Shown piece by piece: positions 5,901 to 16,600 of a DNA stretch of 22,819 nucleotides. The stretch comes from Planctomycetota bacterium (GTDB taxonomy: Bacteria; Planctomycetota; UBA8742; JACQVU01), in the NCBI GenBank assembly GCA_016209585.1, contig JACQVU010000407.1:1-22819 (forward strand), given 5' to 3'. The position numbers and the translations under genes are program-made. The notes beneath the pieces are model-generated. The model saw nothing but the letters and a program-made list of their open reading frames with translations, made no database searches and had not been told where the DNA came from. The first letter of the stretch is position 1. The number at the start of each line of letters is the position of its first letter.

Positions 5901-7346
5901 ATGCCCTTCTCTTCACGAGACGCCGCCAAGCCGGGAAGCGATCCGCGAACGTCGCGCCGCCCGACCTCTCCCGCTCCCGCGGCCCCGGAGCCGGCGCACG
6001 ATCTGTCCGTCGCGCCCCAGGCCGGCGCGCCCGGCGCTGCTGTTTCCCCGGCCGCGCCGGAACCCCAAAGCGGCGCACCGGCGCCCGGCGCCCCGCGACC
6101 CGCCCCGCCGCCGGCGCAGCCGGGGGAAATGTATATCGACTGGGGCCCCGACCTGCCGGAGTCTTACGGGCACGACGAACTGCACCTGATGGCGCAGGAC
6201 CCCTACACGCTCTTCTGCTACTGGGCGCTCGACGGCGAGGGCAGCCGCGCCGCGCGGCAGGCGCATCCCGAGGTCTTTCACGGTGGCGGGGCGCTGAGGC
6301 TGCGAGTGCACAACCTCACCTTCGGCGTCTTCACGGATCACGACATCCACCCGGCCCAGACGAGCGGTTACTACCCGGCGACCCCCTTCACCCGGTTCCG
6401 CGCGGAGATCGGCTTCGACACCGGCGGTGCGTGGCATAGCCTCATGTCGAGCGAGGCGGTGTTGTCGCCCAACGCCTCGGTCTCGGGCTTGGCCGACGCC
6501 GTCCACCCTCCCACGCCCGCGGAGTCGCGCCACGTCCGCCGGTTGGTGGGCGACGCTTTCATCGGCCCCATTCCCCCGCCCGAAGCGGTGGTGCCCGACT
6601 TTTTCGGCCGCCTGGCCGAAATCCCGCGCGCGCCGCGGTTCGACCGCCCCGCCCTCCCGCCGCCGGCGTTCATGGAAGGCACGGGCCCGGCGGCGCCCGC
6701 GCCCGCGGCCGGGTGGTGGGGCGCCGACGCGGGCCGCGATGTCGCTCAGACCCCGGCGGCGACGCCCGGCGGATGGCTCGCTCCAGGCGGGGAGATCGGC
6801 GCGCCGGAGATGTGGTTGGAAGACGCCCCCGCCTCCCGGGTTGTTCCGACCGCCGACGGGTTCGCGCCGGAAGGGGCCCGGCCCTACCGCTGGGTGGAGG
6901 GCGCGGCCGGCGAGACGCCGCGCTTCTTCGAGTGGGCGCCGGCGGGCGGTGGCGGCGGCGAGGGCATGGAGTGGGTGGAAGTGCCCATTTCACGCGAGAT
7001 GGTGGCGGAGTATCTGGAACAGATGCCTCCGGAGATCACGGCCGCCTTTGAGCAGGGGCAGTTGCAGTTCGGCTGGGGTGACGCCGAGGGCATTCCCTAC
7101 GTGGAAGTGCTCGGCCCCGAGATCTACGCCCTGGCCGAGACCACCTTTGGCTCGCGTTGGCTGCTGGCGAGCGGCGTGCGCTCACTGGTGCGGTCGGGCG
7201 CGTGGCGGCGGCCGTGGGTGTCCAGCCTGTCCAGTCCGCGCCGTCCGTTCAGCGCGCGGGAGCGGCGGCCGTGGAGCGGGGTGTGGCTGCGCCGCCCGGC
7301 GAGCCGCGCCGGTTTCTCGCCGGTGAAACGCGCGGCCTCTGGTTGA
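5901..7346 (+). CDS. DUF4912 domain protein, partner of GH57 branching enzyme
   Basis: The 481-residue protein opens with a Pro/Ala-rich disordered segment (about 1-75). A DUF4912 domain follows at about 85-215, with the hallmark YGHDELHLMAQDPYTLFCYW (residues 89-108), an RLRVHNLTF strand and an FRAEIGF strand. The rest is Gly/Pro-rich with tryptophan-containing stretches, plus a short ordered region near 365-440 (EWVEVPISREMVAEYLEQMP). DUF4912 resembles a small beta-sandwich of the carbohydrate-binding type, and its genes commonly sit next to GH57 alpha-glucan enzymes, as here (22 bp upstream). A glycogen-related accessory or targeting role is likely but inferred. The Shine-Dalgarno is poor (GGGGG 12 bp upstream), so the start is uncertain within the disordered leader. 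The basic, Ser/Arg-rich last 40 residues look unconserved. Confidence 0.8.
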   Translation: MPFSSRDAAKPGSDPRTSRRPTSPAPAAPEPAHDLSVAPQAGAPGAAVSPAAPEPQSGAPAPGAPRPAPPPAQPGEMYIDWGPDLPESYGHDELHLMAQDPYTLFCYWALDGEGSRAARQAHPEVFHGGGALRLRVHNLTFGVFTDHDIHPAQTSGYYPATPFTRFRAEIGFDTGGAWHSLMSSEAVLSPNASVSGLADAVHPPTPAESRHVRRLVGDAFIGPIPPPEAVVPDFFGRLAEIPRAPRFDRPALPPPAFMEGTGPAAPAPAAGWWGADAGRDVAQTPAATPGGWLAPGGEIGAPEMWLEDAPASRVVPTADGFAPEGARPYRWVEGAAGETPRFFEWAPAGGGGGEGMEWVEVPISREMVAEYLEQMPPEITAAFEQGQLQFGWGDAEGIPYVEVLGPEIYALAETTFGSRWLLASGVRSLVRSGAWRRPWVSSLSSPRRPFSARERRPWSGVWLRRPASRAGFSPVKRAASG

Positions 7347-7368
7347 CCGGGCTGTTAGAAGGTGCGCC

Positions 7369-9066
<1,698 letters not shown>

Positions 9067-9070
9067 CGGT

Positions 9071-9523
9071 TCATGCGCGCACCACCTCGGCCGCCCGGTA
9101 GCGCGCCGCCCCAAGGTCATACGAATTGGCGAGGCGCGTGATCTCCTCGGCGCTCCAACGCCGGCCGCTGTTCACCCCCCGGCAGGAGTGGCGCAGTTTC
9201 CCCCAGTGGAACTCCGACTGGGTGTAGTGGGGCCAGAAAGGGAAGACCCGGCACTGCAGCGGCTTGAGATCGTGCACCGTGCAACCGCGCGCGCGGTCGT
9301 AGAACATGCAGTCGCCCGAGGCTGACTCCACCAGCGACACCTTGTGCTCGACCACCCGGGTGTGGCGCGAGAGGAACTCCTCGCGCGCCAGCCCCAGGTG
9401 CGCGGCCAGCGGGCCGATCTCTTCCCGCGCCAGCCAGACGTTGCCCGGCTCTCCGGTGCAGCAGTGGCCGCACCTGGCGCAGGAGAAACGGAGGCCGGCG
9501 TGGTACCAGGGAAGGTCGTGCAT
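9071..9523 (-). CDS. YkgJ-family cysteine-cluster protein
   Basis: This 150-residue protein belongs to the CxxCxxCC cluster family (YkgJ/Fli(B)-like), thought to bind zinc or an Fe-S cluster; its exact role is unknown. Ligand candidates are C15, C18, C21 and C22 (CARCGHCC), C72, C81, C91 (LQCRVFPFWP) and C114. The family signature LKPLQCRVFPFWP is very clear. No signal peptide is present, so it should be cytoplasmic. The ATG at 9523 is preceded by a GGGTGA-type ribosome binding site. It is convergent with the GH57 gene and divergent from the phosphatase gene. An extended -10 element lies about 55 bp upstream. Confidence 0.9.
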   Translation of the reverse strand: MHDLPWYHAGLRFSCARCGHCCTGEPGNVWLAREEIGPLAAHLGLAREEFLSRHTRVVEHKVSLVESASGDCMFYDRARGCTVHDLKPLQCRVFPFWPHYTQSEFHWGKLRHSCRGVNSGRRWSAEEITRLANSYDLGAARYRAAEVVRA

Positions 9524-9574
9524 CGCTCACCCGCCGCGGCCGGGGCGGCTCGTCGGGCCGGTGACGTCAGAAGA

Positions 9575-9583
9575 AGTGTACCA
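9575..9583 (-). promoter_or_regulatory. Extended -10 promoter of the YkgJ-type gene
   Basis: On the minus strand TGGTACACT matches TGnTACAAT at five of six -10 bases plus the TG extension. It shares the string CGTGGTACA with the promoter at 5295-5303. No good -35 is seen at the usual distance. Confidence 0.45.
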
Positions 9584-9656
9584 CGACCGAAGCGACGCGT
9601 TCGAGGCGGCGCGCACCCGACGCTACGCTCCCGCTCCCGTACGCTCCCGCGCAAAA

Positions 9657-9684
9657 TTGACAATCGCCCGGTCAGCCCTATACT
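9657..9684 (+). promoter_or_regulatory. Strong sigma70 promoter of the phosphatase-cyclase operon
   Basis: A perfect TTGACA (9657-9662) and TATACT (9679-9684, five of six) are separated by 16 bp. Initiation would fall near 9691, giving a leader of about 100 nt before ATG 9793. It is the best consensus promoter in the window and implies high constitutive transcription of the signalling pair. Confidence 0.75.
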
Positions 9685-9792
9685 GGCGGTGTTCGGGGTT
9701 TCGCGGTCCGCCTGACCGCGGCAAGCGTGGCATCGTCGGCGCGGGAAGTCGAGGCGGGGCGAAAACCGGGCGAGAGGCGCCCGCTGTTGCCG

Positions 9793-11610
9793 ATGAACGA
9801 GCAGGAGTTCCGTCAGTTCATCAACGATGCCCTGGACCACGACCAGGCTTTCCAGGTTTTCCTGTCGAACGATCACTGGCTCTGCCCCTACTGCCAGAGT
9901 CCCGTCCCCCCGCTCAAGTCCGACGCCGGCATGGAGCAGCGCCAGGAACTGGCGGTGGTCGGGCACGTGGGGCGGTTCTGCACGGCCTATCGCGGCGGGC
10001 AGGGGGTGCCGCAGGACGCGCCCGCGATGCGCCGGTTGGCGAACACCATTGAGTTCGATCTGTTCGTGAAGAAGCAGTTGCAGGGCGAGCGGGCGTGGCA
10101 GGTGATCGACCCGCGGATGAACTGGTGGTGCCCCTACTGCGTGGCGCCGGTGACCACGGGCATCGCGGGGGACCAGGTCAACGCCGCCCAACTGGCGGTG
10201 ACCATCAAGGAGCATCTGCGCAAGTGCGCGGCGTTCGGAAAGGGCAAGGGCGCCGCCCAGCCGGCCGACACCGTCGTGGCGCGCGCCGAGGACGGGCAGA
10301 AGGCGGCCGAGGCCCGCGCCCGCTTCCTCGCCACGGTGAAAGACCGCGTGCTCAAGCGCCACAACTGGCAGTTCTTCGACGCCGAAGGCTCCTGGTACTG
10401 CCCCTACTGCGCCCAGGCGACCATGGCCCACAAGCCCGGTGGCGAGTACACGCTCAAGGAGCGGCTGGCCGACACCGTCGCCCACCTGGAGATCTGCCCC
10501 GACTTCGCGGGCGGGCGCGGCAAGGAGCGGACGGTGGAGGAGATGACGGCGCTCTTCAAGGTCGATTCGGAGAAGGAGGAGATCGCCCGCCGCCTGGTCG
10601 AGGACCCGGTCTGGCGCGGCGCCGACCGCTGGGGGAACTGGATCTGCCCCTACTGCCGCGAGGGGTGCGTGAGCGTGGGCATCATCTCGCTGGACGCCAT
10701 CGACGACGAGACGGTTTCCCTCCTCCGACGCCATTTCGAGCGCGAGTGCAACGCCTACAAGAGCGGCCAGCCGGCCGGCTCGGTGGAGGAACTGTACAAC
10801 AAGACCGGCAAGACGCAGAGCGTGGCCGACAAGATCGCCAAACTCGAGGGCGCCGCCGCCATGGGCGACAAGGCCGAGAAGGAACTGAACCGCGCCAAGA
10901 TCATCCAGCAGAAGATGATCCCCAAGACCCCCAAGGTCCCGGGGCTGCTCATCGCGCCGCTCTATATCCCGCAGGAACAGGTCTCGGGCGACTTCTACGA
11001 CTTCATCAAGGTGTCTGAAACCCAGTGGGGCTTCCTGGTGGCCGACGTCTCCGGCCACGGCCTGGAGGCCGCCCTGGTGATGTCGCTCGCCAAAAAGGCC
11101 ATCGCCATCCGCGCCGAGAGCGAGCCTTCGCCCCTCAAGGCCCTGGCCGTGGCCAACGACGACATCCAGCCGGAAACGGTGTCGAACATGTTCGTCACCC
11201 TCTTCTACGGCGTGCTGGACCTCAAGACGCTCAAACTGAAGTGGGTGCGCGCCGGCCACAACCCGTTGATCGTGGTGGACCCGTCGCAACCCAACCCCGT
11301 GAAAGACTACACCGTCGACGGCATGGCCGTCGGCCTGGTGAAAACCACGATGTGGATCAAGGGCACGGTCGAGCACGAACTGCAACTCGCGCGCGGCCAG
11401 ACTTTCCTGCAATATACCGACGGCGTGGTCGAGGCCAAGAACCCCGCCGGCCAGGAGTTTGAACTCTTCCGGCTGCTGGAGACCTGCCGCCGCCACGCCC
11501 GGACCGACCCGGAGGAATTGGTCAAAAAGTTGTACGAAGAAGTGATGCGCTGGACCGAGGGCAAACCCGTCGACGACGACGTGACCTTCCTGGCCGTCAA
11601 GATCCTCTGA
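9793..11610 (+). CDS. SpoIIE/RsbU-type PP2C phosphatase with four tandem CxxC...H...C modules
   Basis: The C-terminal ~235 residues of this 605-residue protein form a PPM/PP2C phosphatase of the SpoIIE/RsbU class, which dephosphorylates anti-anti-sigma (STAS) proteins. Metal-binding aspartates are seen in SGDFYDF (D400), VADVSGHG (D418), YTDGVVEAKN and the C-terminal DDDVTFLAVK. A short coiled coil (about 345-375) joins it to the sensor half. That half has four copies of a module with an aromatic residue before CPYC and a later His-x3/4-Cys: C31/C34-H58-C63, C113/C116-H141-C145, C203/C206-H231-C235 and C285/C288-H314-C319, at a repeat spacing of about 82-90 residues. Each could bind one zinc as a CCHC site. 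I do not recognise this input domain. An upstream in-frame GTG at 9727 would add 22 residues, but neither start has a clear ribosome binding site. A diguanylate cyclase follows after 31 bp, probably in the same operon. Confidence 0.88.
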   Translation: MNEQEFRQFINDALDHDQAFQVFLSNDHWLCPYCQSPVPPLKSDAGMEQRQELAVVGHVGRFCTAYRGGQGVPQDAPAMRRLANTIEFDLFVKKQLQGERAWQVIDPRMNWWCPYCVAPVTTGIAGDQVNAAQLAVTIKEHLRKCAAFGKGKGAAQPADTVVARAEDGQKAAEARARFLATVKDRVLKRHNWQFFDAEGSWYCPYCAQATMAHKPGGEYTLKERLADTVAHLEICPDFAGGRGKERTVEEMTALFKVDSEKEEIARRLVEDPVWRGADRWGNWICPYCREGCVSVGIISLDAIDDETVSLLRRHFERECNAYKSGQPAGSVEELYNKTGKTQSVADKIAKLEGAAAMGDKAEKELNRAKIIQQKMIPKTPKVPGLLIAPLYIPQEQVSGDFYDFIKVSETQWGFLVADVSGHGLEAALVMSLAKKAIAIRAESEPSPLKALAVANDDIQPETVSNMFVTLFYGVLDLKTLKLKWVRAGHNPLIVVDPSQPNPVKDYTVDGMAVGLVKTTMWIKGTVEHELQLARGQTFLQYTDGVVEAKNPAGQEFELFRLLETCRRHARTDPEELVKKLYEEVMRWTEGKPVDDDVTFLAVKIL

Positions 11611-11641
11611 TCCCACCCGATCCGCTCCGCCTCGCCCCGGC

Positions 11642-13267
11642 GTGGCGTGGCCCCCGGACCCGATGCCCCCAGACCGGAGCACAGCCGAACCCGCCGCCCC
11701 GCGCCCAGGAGCCGCGAGCGTCAGCGACCGGCCCGCCGCCCCAGCCGCGGAAAGCGGGATCGTCGCGGCGCCACCCGCGGCCGCCGACGAGGCCCGCGCC
11801 GCGGACCTTCCGGACGCCGGCGCCGAACCCGCCGCCGGAGCGGGCGAGCCGCCGCTGGCCGCGCCCGACATCACGCTCTTCCAGACGCTCTTCGAACTCT
11901 CCTCCGACGCCCAGTACGTGCTCGATCCGGCCACCCACCGGTTCGTTCTGGTGAACCAGAGTTGGGAACTCCTCTTCGGCTACACGGTCGCGGAGATGGA
12001 CGCCACCGGCCTCACCTCCCACGACCTGTTGTCCGAGGGCGAGCACAAGAAGATCGACCGCCGCGCGCGCCGGCGGGTGAAGCCCAACCCGGAGCGTTAC
12101 CACCTCCGGGCGCTTACCCGCTGGGGAGAAACCAGGGAACTGGAACTCGCCGTGCGGCGCATCCGGTGGCGCGGGAGGCCCCTGGACATCGGCTCGGTGC
12201 GCGACGTCTCCTCGCAGCGCGAACGCGAGCGCGAGACCGATCGCCTCCACATGGACCTCACCACGGCCAACAACGCCATCCTCGCTCTGACCGAGAAACT
12301 CGAGAGCGTGCCGAGAATGACCACCGAAATCCTTGGCGCCGGCAGCGCCGAGGAGATTCTCAACGTCGCCGCCCGCCACCTGGCCAGCCCGTCGGGCTTC
12401 GGCTTCGAGCGGGTCACCTTCTACTTCATTCGTGAGGGGCGCCTCGTCTCCCGCGCCAGTTCCACCGGCCGCGCCGACACCTCCTACCAACTCGACGGCG
12501 CCAGCGACCTGGCGCGCGCGGCCTCCGGCAAGAAAGAGGCGATCTGGCAGGCCAACCAACTCTTCTTCCCCCTGCGGAGCCGCGGCGAGGTGGTGGGGGT
12601 GCTGGCCGCCACGCTGGCGCGGGCGGACGGCGAGCGGCTGGAGGCCTCCCCCCGCGCGCGGGACGCCATCGTGTCGGTGATGACCTCCATCTCGCAGAAC
12701 GTGGCGCTGGCCATCGATCACCGCGAGTTGTTCGAGGAGGTGGAGCGGCAATCGGTCATCGACCCGCTCACGGCGCTCTACAACCGGCGTTACCTGGATC
12801 GCAAACTGGTCGAGGAGTTCCGGCGTGCCCGGCGCTACGGCCGCGACCTGACGCTGGTGGTGGTAGACCTCGACCACTTCAAGGCGGTCAACGACGCCTG
12901 CGGTCACGCCCAGGGCGACGCCGTGCTCAAGGGTGTCGCCGGGCTGATCCGCGAGCGGTTCCGCGAACAGGACGTGGTCTGCCGGTTCGGCGGCGACGAG
13001 TTCGTGCTGTTGATGCCCGAGACCGCAGCCGACGGCGCGCGCCACAAGATCGACGGCCTCTGCGCGGCGGCGCGGGAGGTTCCGTTTGAGAACCCCTCGG
13101 ACCCAGCCACGCCGGTGCGCATCACGCTTTCGGTCGGCATCACCGACATGCGGTCCAATCCCGAGAACCATGAGCAGTTCTGGGACTTCGCCGACCGGGC
13201 GCTCTTCGCCTCCAAGCGCGCCGGCCGCGACCGCGTGACGCTCTACTCGCCCGATCTCGCGTGGTGA
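11642..13267 (+). CDS. PAS-GAF-GGDEF diguanylate cyclase
   Basis: This soluble 541-residue protein makes cyclic di-GMP from two GTP. An Ala/Pro-rich disordered leader (1-70) precedes a PAS domain (about 75-190, with FELSSDAQYVLD and FVLVNQSWELLFGY), a helical linker, a GAF-like domain (about 215-370) and a GGDEF domain (about 375-535). The active-site loop RFGGDEF is intact (GGDEF 450-454). RxxD at 441-444 lies exactly five residues before it, forming the inhibitory I-site, so product feedback is expected. No membrane segment or EAL domain is present. The start is uncertain: GTG 11642 and ATG 11663 both lie in the low-complexity leader without a ribosome binding site. The 31-bp gap after the phosphatase gene argues for one transcript and perhaps a shared signal. 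Confidence 0.92.
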   Translation: MAWPPDPMPPDRSTAEPAAPRPGAASVSDRPAAPAAESGIVAAPPAAADEARAADLPDAGAEPAAGAGEPPLAAPDITLFQTLFELSSDAQYVLDPATHRFVLVNQSWELLFGYTVAEMDATGLTSHDLLSEGEHKKIDRRARRRVKPNPERYHLRALTRWGETRELELAVRRIRWRGRPLDIGSVRDVSSQRERERETDRLHMDLTTANNAILALTEKLESVPRMTTEILGAGSAEEILNVAARHLASPSGFGFERVTFYFIREGRLVSRASSTGRADTSYQLDGASDLARAASGKKEAIWQANQLFFPLRSRGEVVGVLAATLARADGERLEASPRARDAIVSVMTSISQNVALAIDHRELFEEVERQSVIDPLTALYNRRYLDRKLVEEFRRARRYGRDLTLVVVDLDHFKAVNDACGHAQGDAVLKGVAGLIRERFREQDVVCRFGGDEFVLLMPETAADGARHKIDGLCAAAREVPFENPSDPATPVRITLSVGITDMRSNPENHEQFWDFADRALFASKRAGRDRVTLYSPDLAW

Positions 13268-13610
13268 GGCCCGACAACCAACAACCTTGCCCAACGGTAA
13301 CCGCGTGATCGTGAGACGGTCATCGGTTTGATGTTCGACTCAGTGCGGACAGTGCAATGTTTTTATAGCACGATGCGTAGAGAACAGGAATAATGATCTG
13401 CGGCTCGCGTTATACTGCCTACCGCGCACTATCAGCATTTCCCAAGTGCATGCGGACTGGTGCGCTTACAGCGTTGTCCCACGACACAGAACTGTCGGGA
13501 CAATTGGAAGGCACGGATGTTGCGCACCGAGCGGCGATCTTCTCTCCCTGGCTTGGCGTGAGTCGCGGCTGGGAGGGTGCTCCTACCGGCCCTCGAAAAG
13601 GTGAGTCGTG
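13268..13610. other. 343-bp intergenic leader with a 5'-UTR hairpin
   Basis: This is the only gene-free stretch above 300 bp. It is visibly less GC-rich than its surroundings. TATACT at 13411-13416 could be a -10 box, but no matching -35 is seen. A stable stem (13566-13575 pairing with 13580-13588, GGTG loop, one bulged C) lies 8-10 bp before the ribosome binding site of the lipoprotein gene. A short open frame at 13393-13611 has no family resemblance and no ribosome binding site, so I do not call it a gene. I could not match the region to a known riboswitch. Confidence 0.5.
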
Positions 13611-16600
13611 ATGGACACACGGGTTAATGGAAGGAAACCAGACTCCGGCGTGGCTGCGCCGAAACTCTCGGTCGGCACAACGCCCGCGGGCGCGGTTCTT
13701 CTCCTCTCGGTGGCGCTGCTCTCGCTCTTCGCGCTCGCCTGCGGGCTGGGGGGAGGGTCGGCGGGTGGAGACCTGCTCGCGCCGCCCAAGGCGCCGCCGC
13801 CGTTCACGGTGACGACGCCGACCACCTTCCAGACCGGCGACGTGAAGATTTACTACGACGTCATCGGTCCCGAGTCGTCCCGGATGGACGTGCGGGTCGA
13901 GTACTCCACCGACGGTGGCAAGACGTGGCTCACCGCCACCGAGCGGGCGGGCGCGCCCTCGCAGGGCACCACCAACCTGCTGGCGGGTCCCGCGCCCGGC
14001 ATCTCGCATACCTACGTGTGGAACAGCGCGGCGGACCTCGCGGGCAAGAACTCGCCCAGCGTCAAGGTGCGCGTCACGCAACTGGAAACCTCCTCCACCA
14101 CCGGCGGCAAGGTGGCGGTTGAGGGGAGCGCGAAAGAGTCGGGGGCGTTCATCGTGAACAACGGCCCGCCGTCGCTCACGGGGGTCACGCCAGGGCAGGC
14201 GACCAGCGGCCGGGAGACGGAGATCGTGCTTTCAGGCAGCGCCCTTTCCGGCGCGGGGGTGGAGTTCCAGAACTCCTCCTGCGCCAAGACGGCGGCGGCC
14301 TTCCTGCGCAACGCCAGCGACACCGCGCTCACCGCCACCGTTCCCGCGACGCTGGCGGTGGGCTGGTACCGCATCGTGCTCACAACGCCGGCGGGAACGA
14401 CGGAAGTGACGCCCTGCCAGAGCAACCTGGCGCTGGTTCCGGCGTCGGAGAAAATTGAGATGGTCGCGCCGCCGCCGCCGCCGGTGGTCAATTCGGTGTC
14501 GCCGGCCAGCGCCGACAACCTGACCACGGTGGCGATCACCGTCACCGGCTCGCGTTTCACCGGCGTCACGGCGGCCGAACTGAGCGACGGAACCAACAGC
14601 TACGCGCTCACCAACCTGAACGTGACGAGCGACACGTCGCTGACCGCCACCGTCCAGGCGCGCCAGGTTCCGGTGGGGGTGTACGGCGTCTATGTGACCG
14701 GACCGGGCGGGAAGAACCCGACCACCGGCGCCAACTTCACGGTGCAGCGGGGCGCGCCGGTGGTCGATGCCGTCTCTCCCTCCAGCGGGGCGAACGACGT
14801 GGCCACCAACCTCTCGATTTCAGGAATCAACTTCACCGGCGCCACGGCGGTCGAAATCCGCGGCGCCACCACCATCCCCCTCACGAGCGTCAATGTCTCT
14901 TCCGACACGCTGGTGACCGCCACCGTGCCCGCGGGGCAGGCGGCTGGCGTGTACAACGTGGTGGTGACGACGCCCGTGGGCGCGAGCGCGGCCGGTTCCG
15001 GCTCGGCCTACACCGTGACCACGCCCGGCCCGCCCCCGCCACCGCCCGGCGGCGGAACGGGGAGCACGAACGACGACGAGGTGGGCAAGCGGACGGCCGC
15101 GGCCGGCGCGTTCGCGTGGAAGAGCCTCTCCGCCATTCCTTCCGGCGGCACGAGCGAGGTGGCGGTGGAGGACTCCAATGGCGTCGTCTACCTGCTGGGC
15201 GGGTACCGGTCGAGCGGGGCGGTGAAGGACGTGACCCGCTTCGACCCCGCGAGCGACACCTACTCGAACAAGGCGATGCTGGCCACCGCCCGCGGCGGGG
15301 CGGGGGCGGTTCGCAGCGGCACGAACATCTACGTGATCGGCGGCCACGACGGCGCGGCGGCGCTGAAGTCGGTCGAGGTCTTCGACGCCTCGAAGGAAGC
15401 CATGGGCACGGCCGCGGCTGATCTCTCCACCGCGCGGAACTACGCGGCCGCGGCCATTGTTGACGGCAAGATTTACGTCTTCGGCGGCGCGTCGTCGAAG
15501 ACCTCCTCGCCCGGAACCATCCTCGCCAGCGCCGAGAAGTACGACCCCGCCACCAACAAGTGGACGGCCATCAAGGCGCTGCCCTCCGCCCGCTGGGCCG
15601 CGATGGCCACCTCGACCGGCGGGAAGGTCTACCTGTTCGGCGGGAAGGACTCGGCCGGCAAGGCGCTGAAGGAGACGCAGGTGTACGACCCGGCGACCGA
15701 CGCCTACACGAAGAAGAAAGACAGCGTCGTGCCGCGCGCGGCCGGCGTCGCCGCCCCGTACGACGGCAAGGTGTTCATCCTGGGGGGCGAGTATCAGCCG
15801 CCGGCGGAGTTCATCACGACGCAGGGCAACACGATTGAGACGAACATCGTGCAGGTATACGACCCGGCGGCCGATTCGTGGGGCGTGCGCCCGTCGATGT
15901 TGACGCCCAGCGCCTACCTGGGCGGCACGATCTGCAACGGGTATGGCTACCTGTTCGGCGGGCTGCGGTTCGACTTCGCGGGGACGGCGAACGAACTGCT
16001 CTCCAAGGCTGGGCGGTTCGACCCGCTCACGATCTCCGGAACCTCCGCGGCCTCGCCGTCGAACGGCAGCGGCGGCGGGGCGGCGGGCGCGAACGATCTG
16101 AAGGTGAGCTCCGTGGGAATTGGCTTCGCGCCGGCGCAGCGCGACTATCGCGTATGGGCGCCGAAGGGGTACGTCGCGTCGAAGGCCTACCCGCTGGTCG
16201 TCTGGTGCCACGGGTCGGGCATGCGCAGCACCGACCTCTCGCCGACCGGGGCGGTGAGCGAGTTGACGGCCATCGCCGACCGCGACGGCGTGCTGGTGGC
16301 CGCGCCGCAGGCGTTGACCAACGGGGCCGGGCAATGGGGCATTCCGGGGCTGTTCACGTTCTGCATCGACGGCCGCGCCGCCGCCAAGAACTTCGACATC
16401 CAGTTCGTGCAGGTGGACATGTTGACGGACATCAAGGCGAAGTGGAACGTCGACACCAAGCGCATCGCCATTGCCGGCCTGAGCAACGGCGGCTTCTTCG
16501 CCACGCTGGCCGGAACCCATAACGGGCAGGTCTGGTCGTCGTTCGTCTCCATCGCCGGGGGCGACTGGAACTACCAGGGCGGCGCGACCCTTCTCGGCGC

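Noticed and set aside
9562..9569. TGACGTCA palindrome between divergent genes as an operator
   Set aside because: An 8-bp palindrome occurs by chance often enough; there is no second copy and no regulator nearby.
9172..11934. 920-residue open frame antisense to the phosphatase gene
   Set aside because: The longest such shadow; low-complexity His/Arg/Gly-rich composition, and it covers both the YkgJ-type gene in another frame and the phosphatase.
11597..13294. 565-residue open frame antisense to the diguanylate cyclase
   Set aside because: Opposite strand encodes an intact PAS-GAF-GGDEF protein; no motif or start signal here.
13268..13610. c-di-GMP (GEMM) riboswitch before the lipoprotein gene
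   Set aside because: The conserved core and tetraloop-receptor words are not present; only a generic hairpin is seen.
13393..13611. 72-residue open frame in the 343-bp intergenic region
   Set aside because: No ribosome binding site, no recognisable family, and it overlaps the leader hairpin and the ribosome binding site of the next gene.
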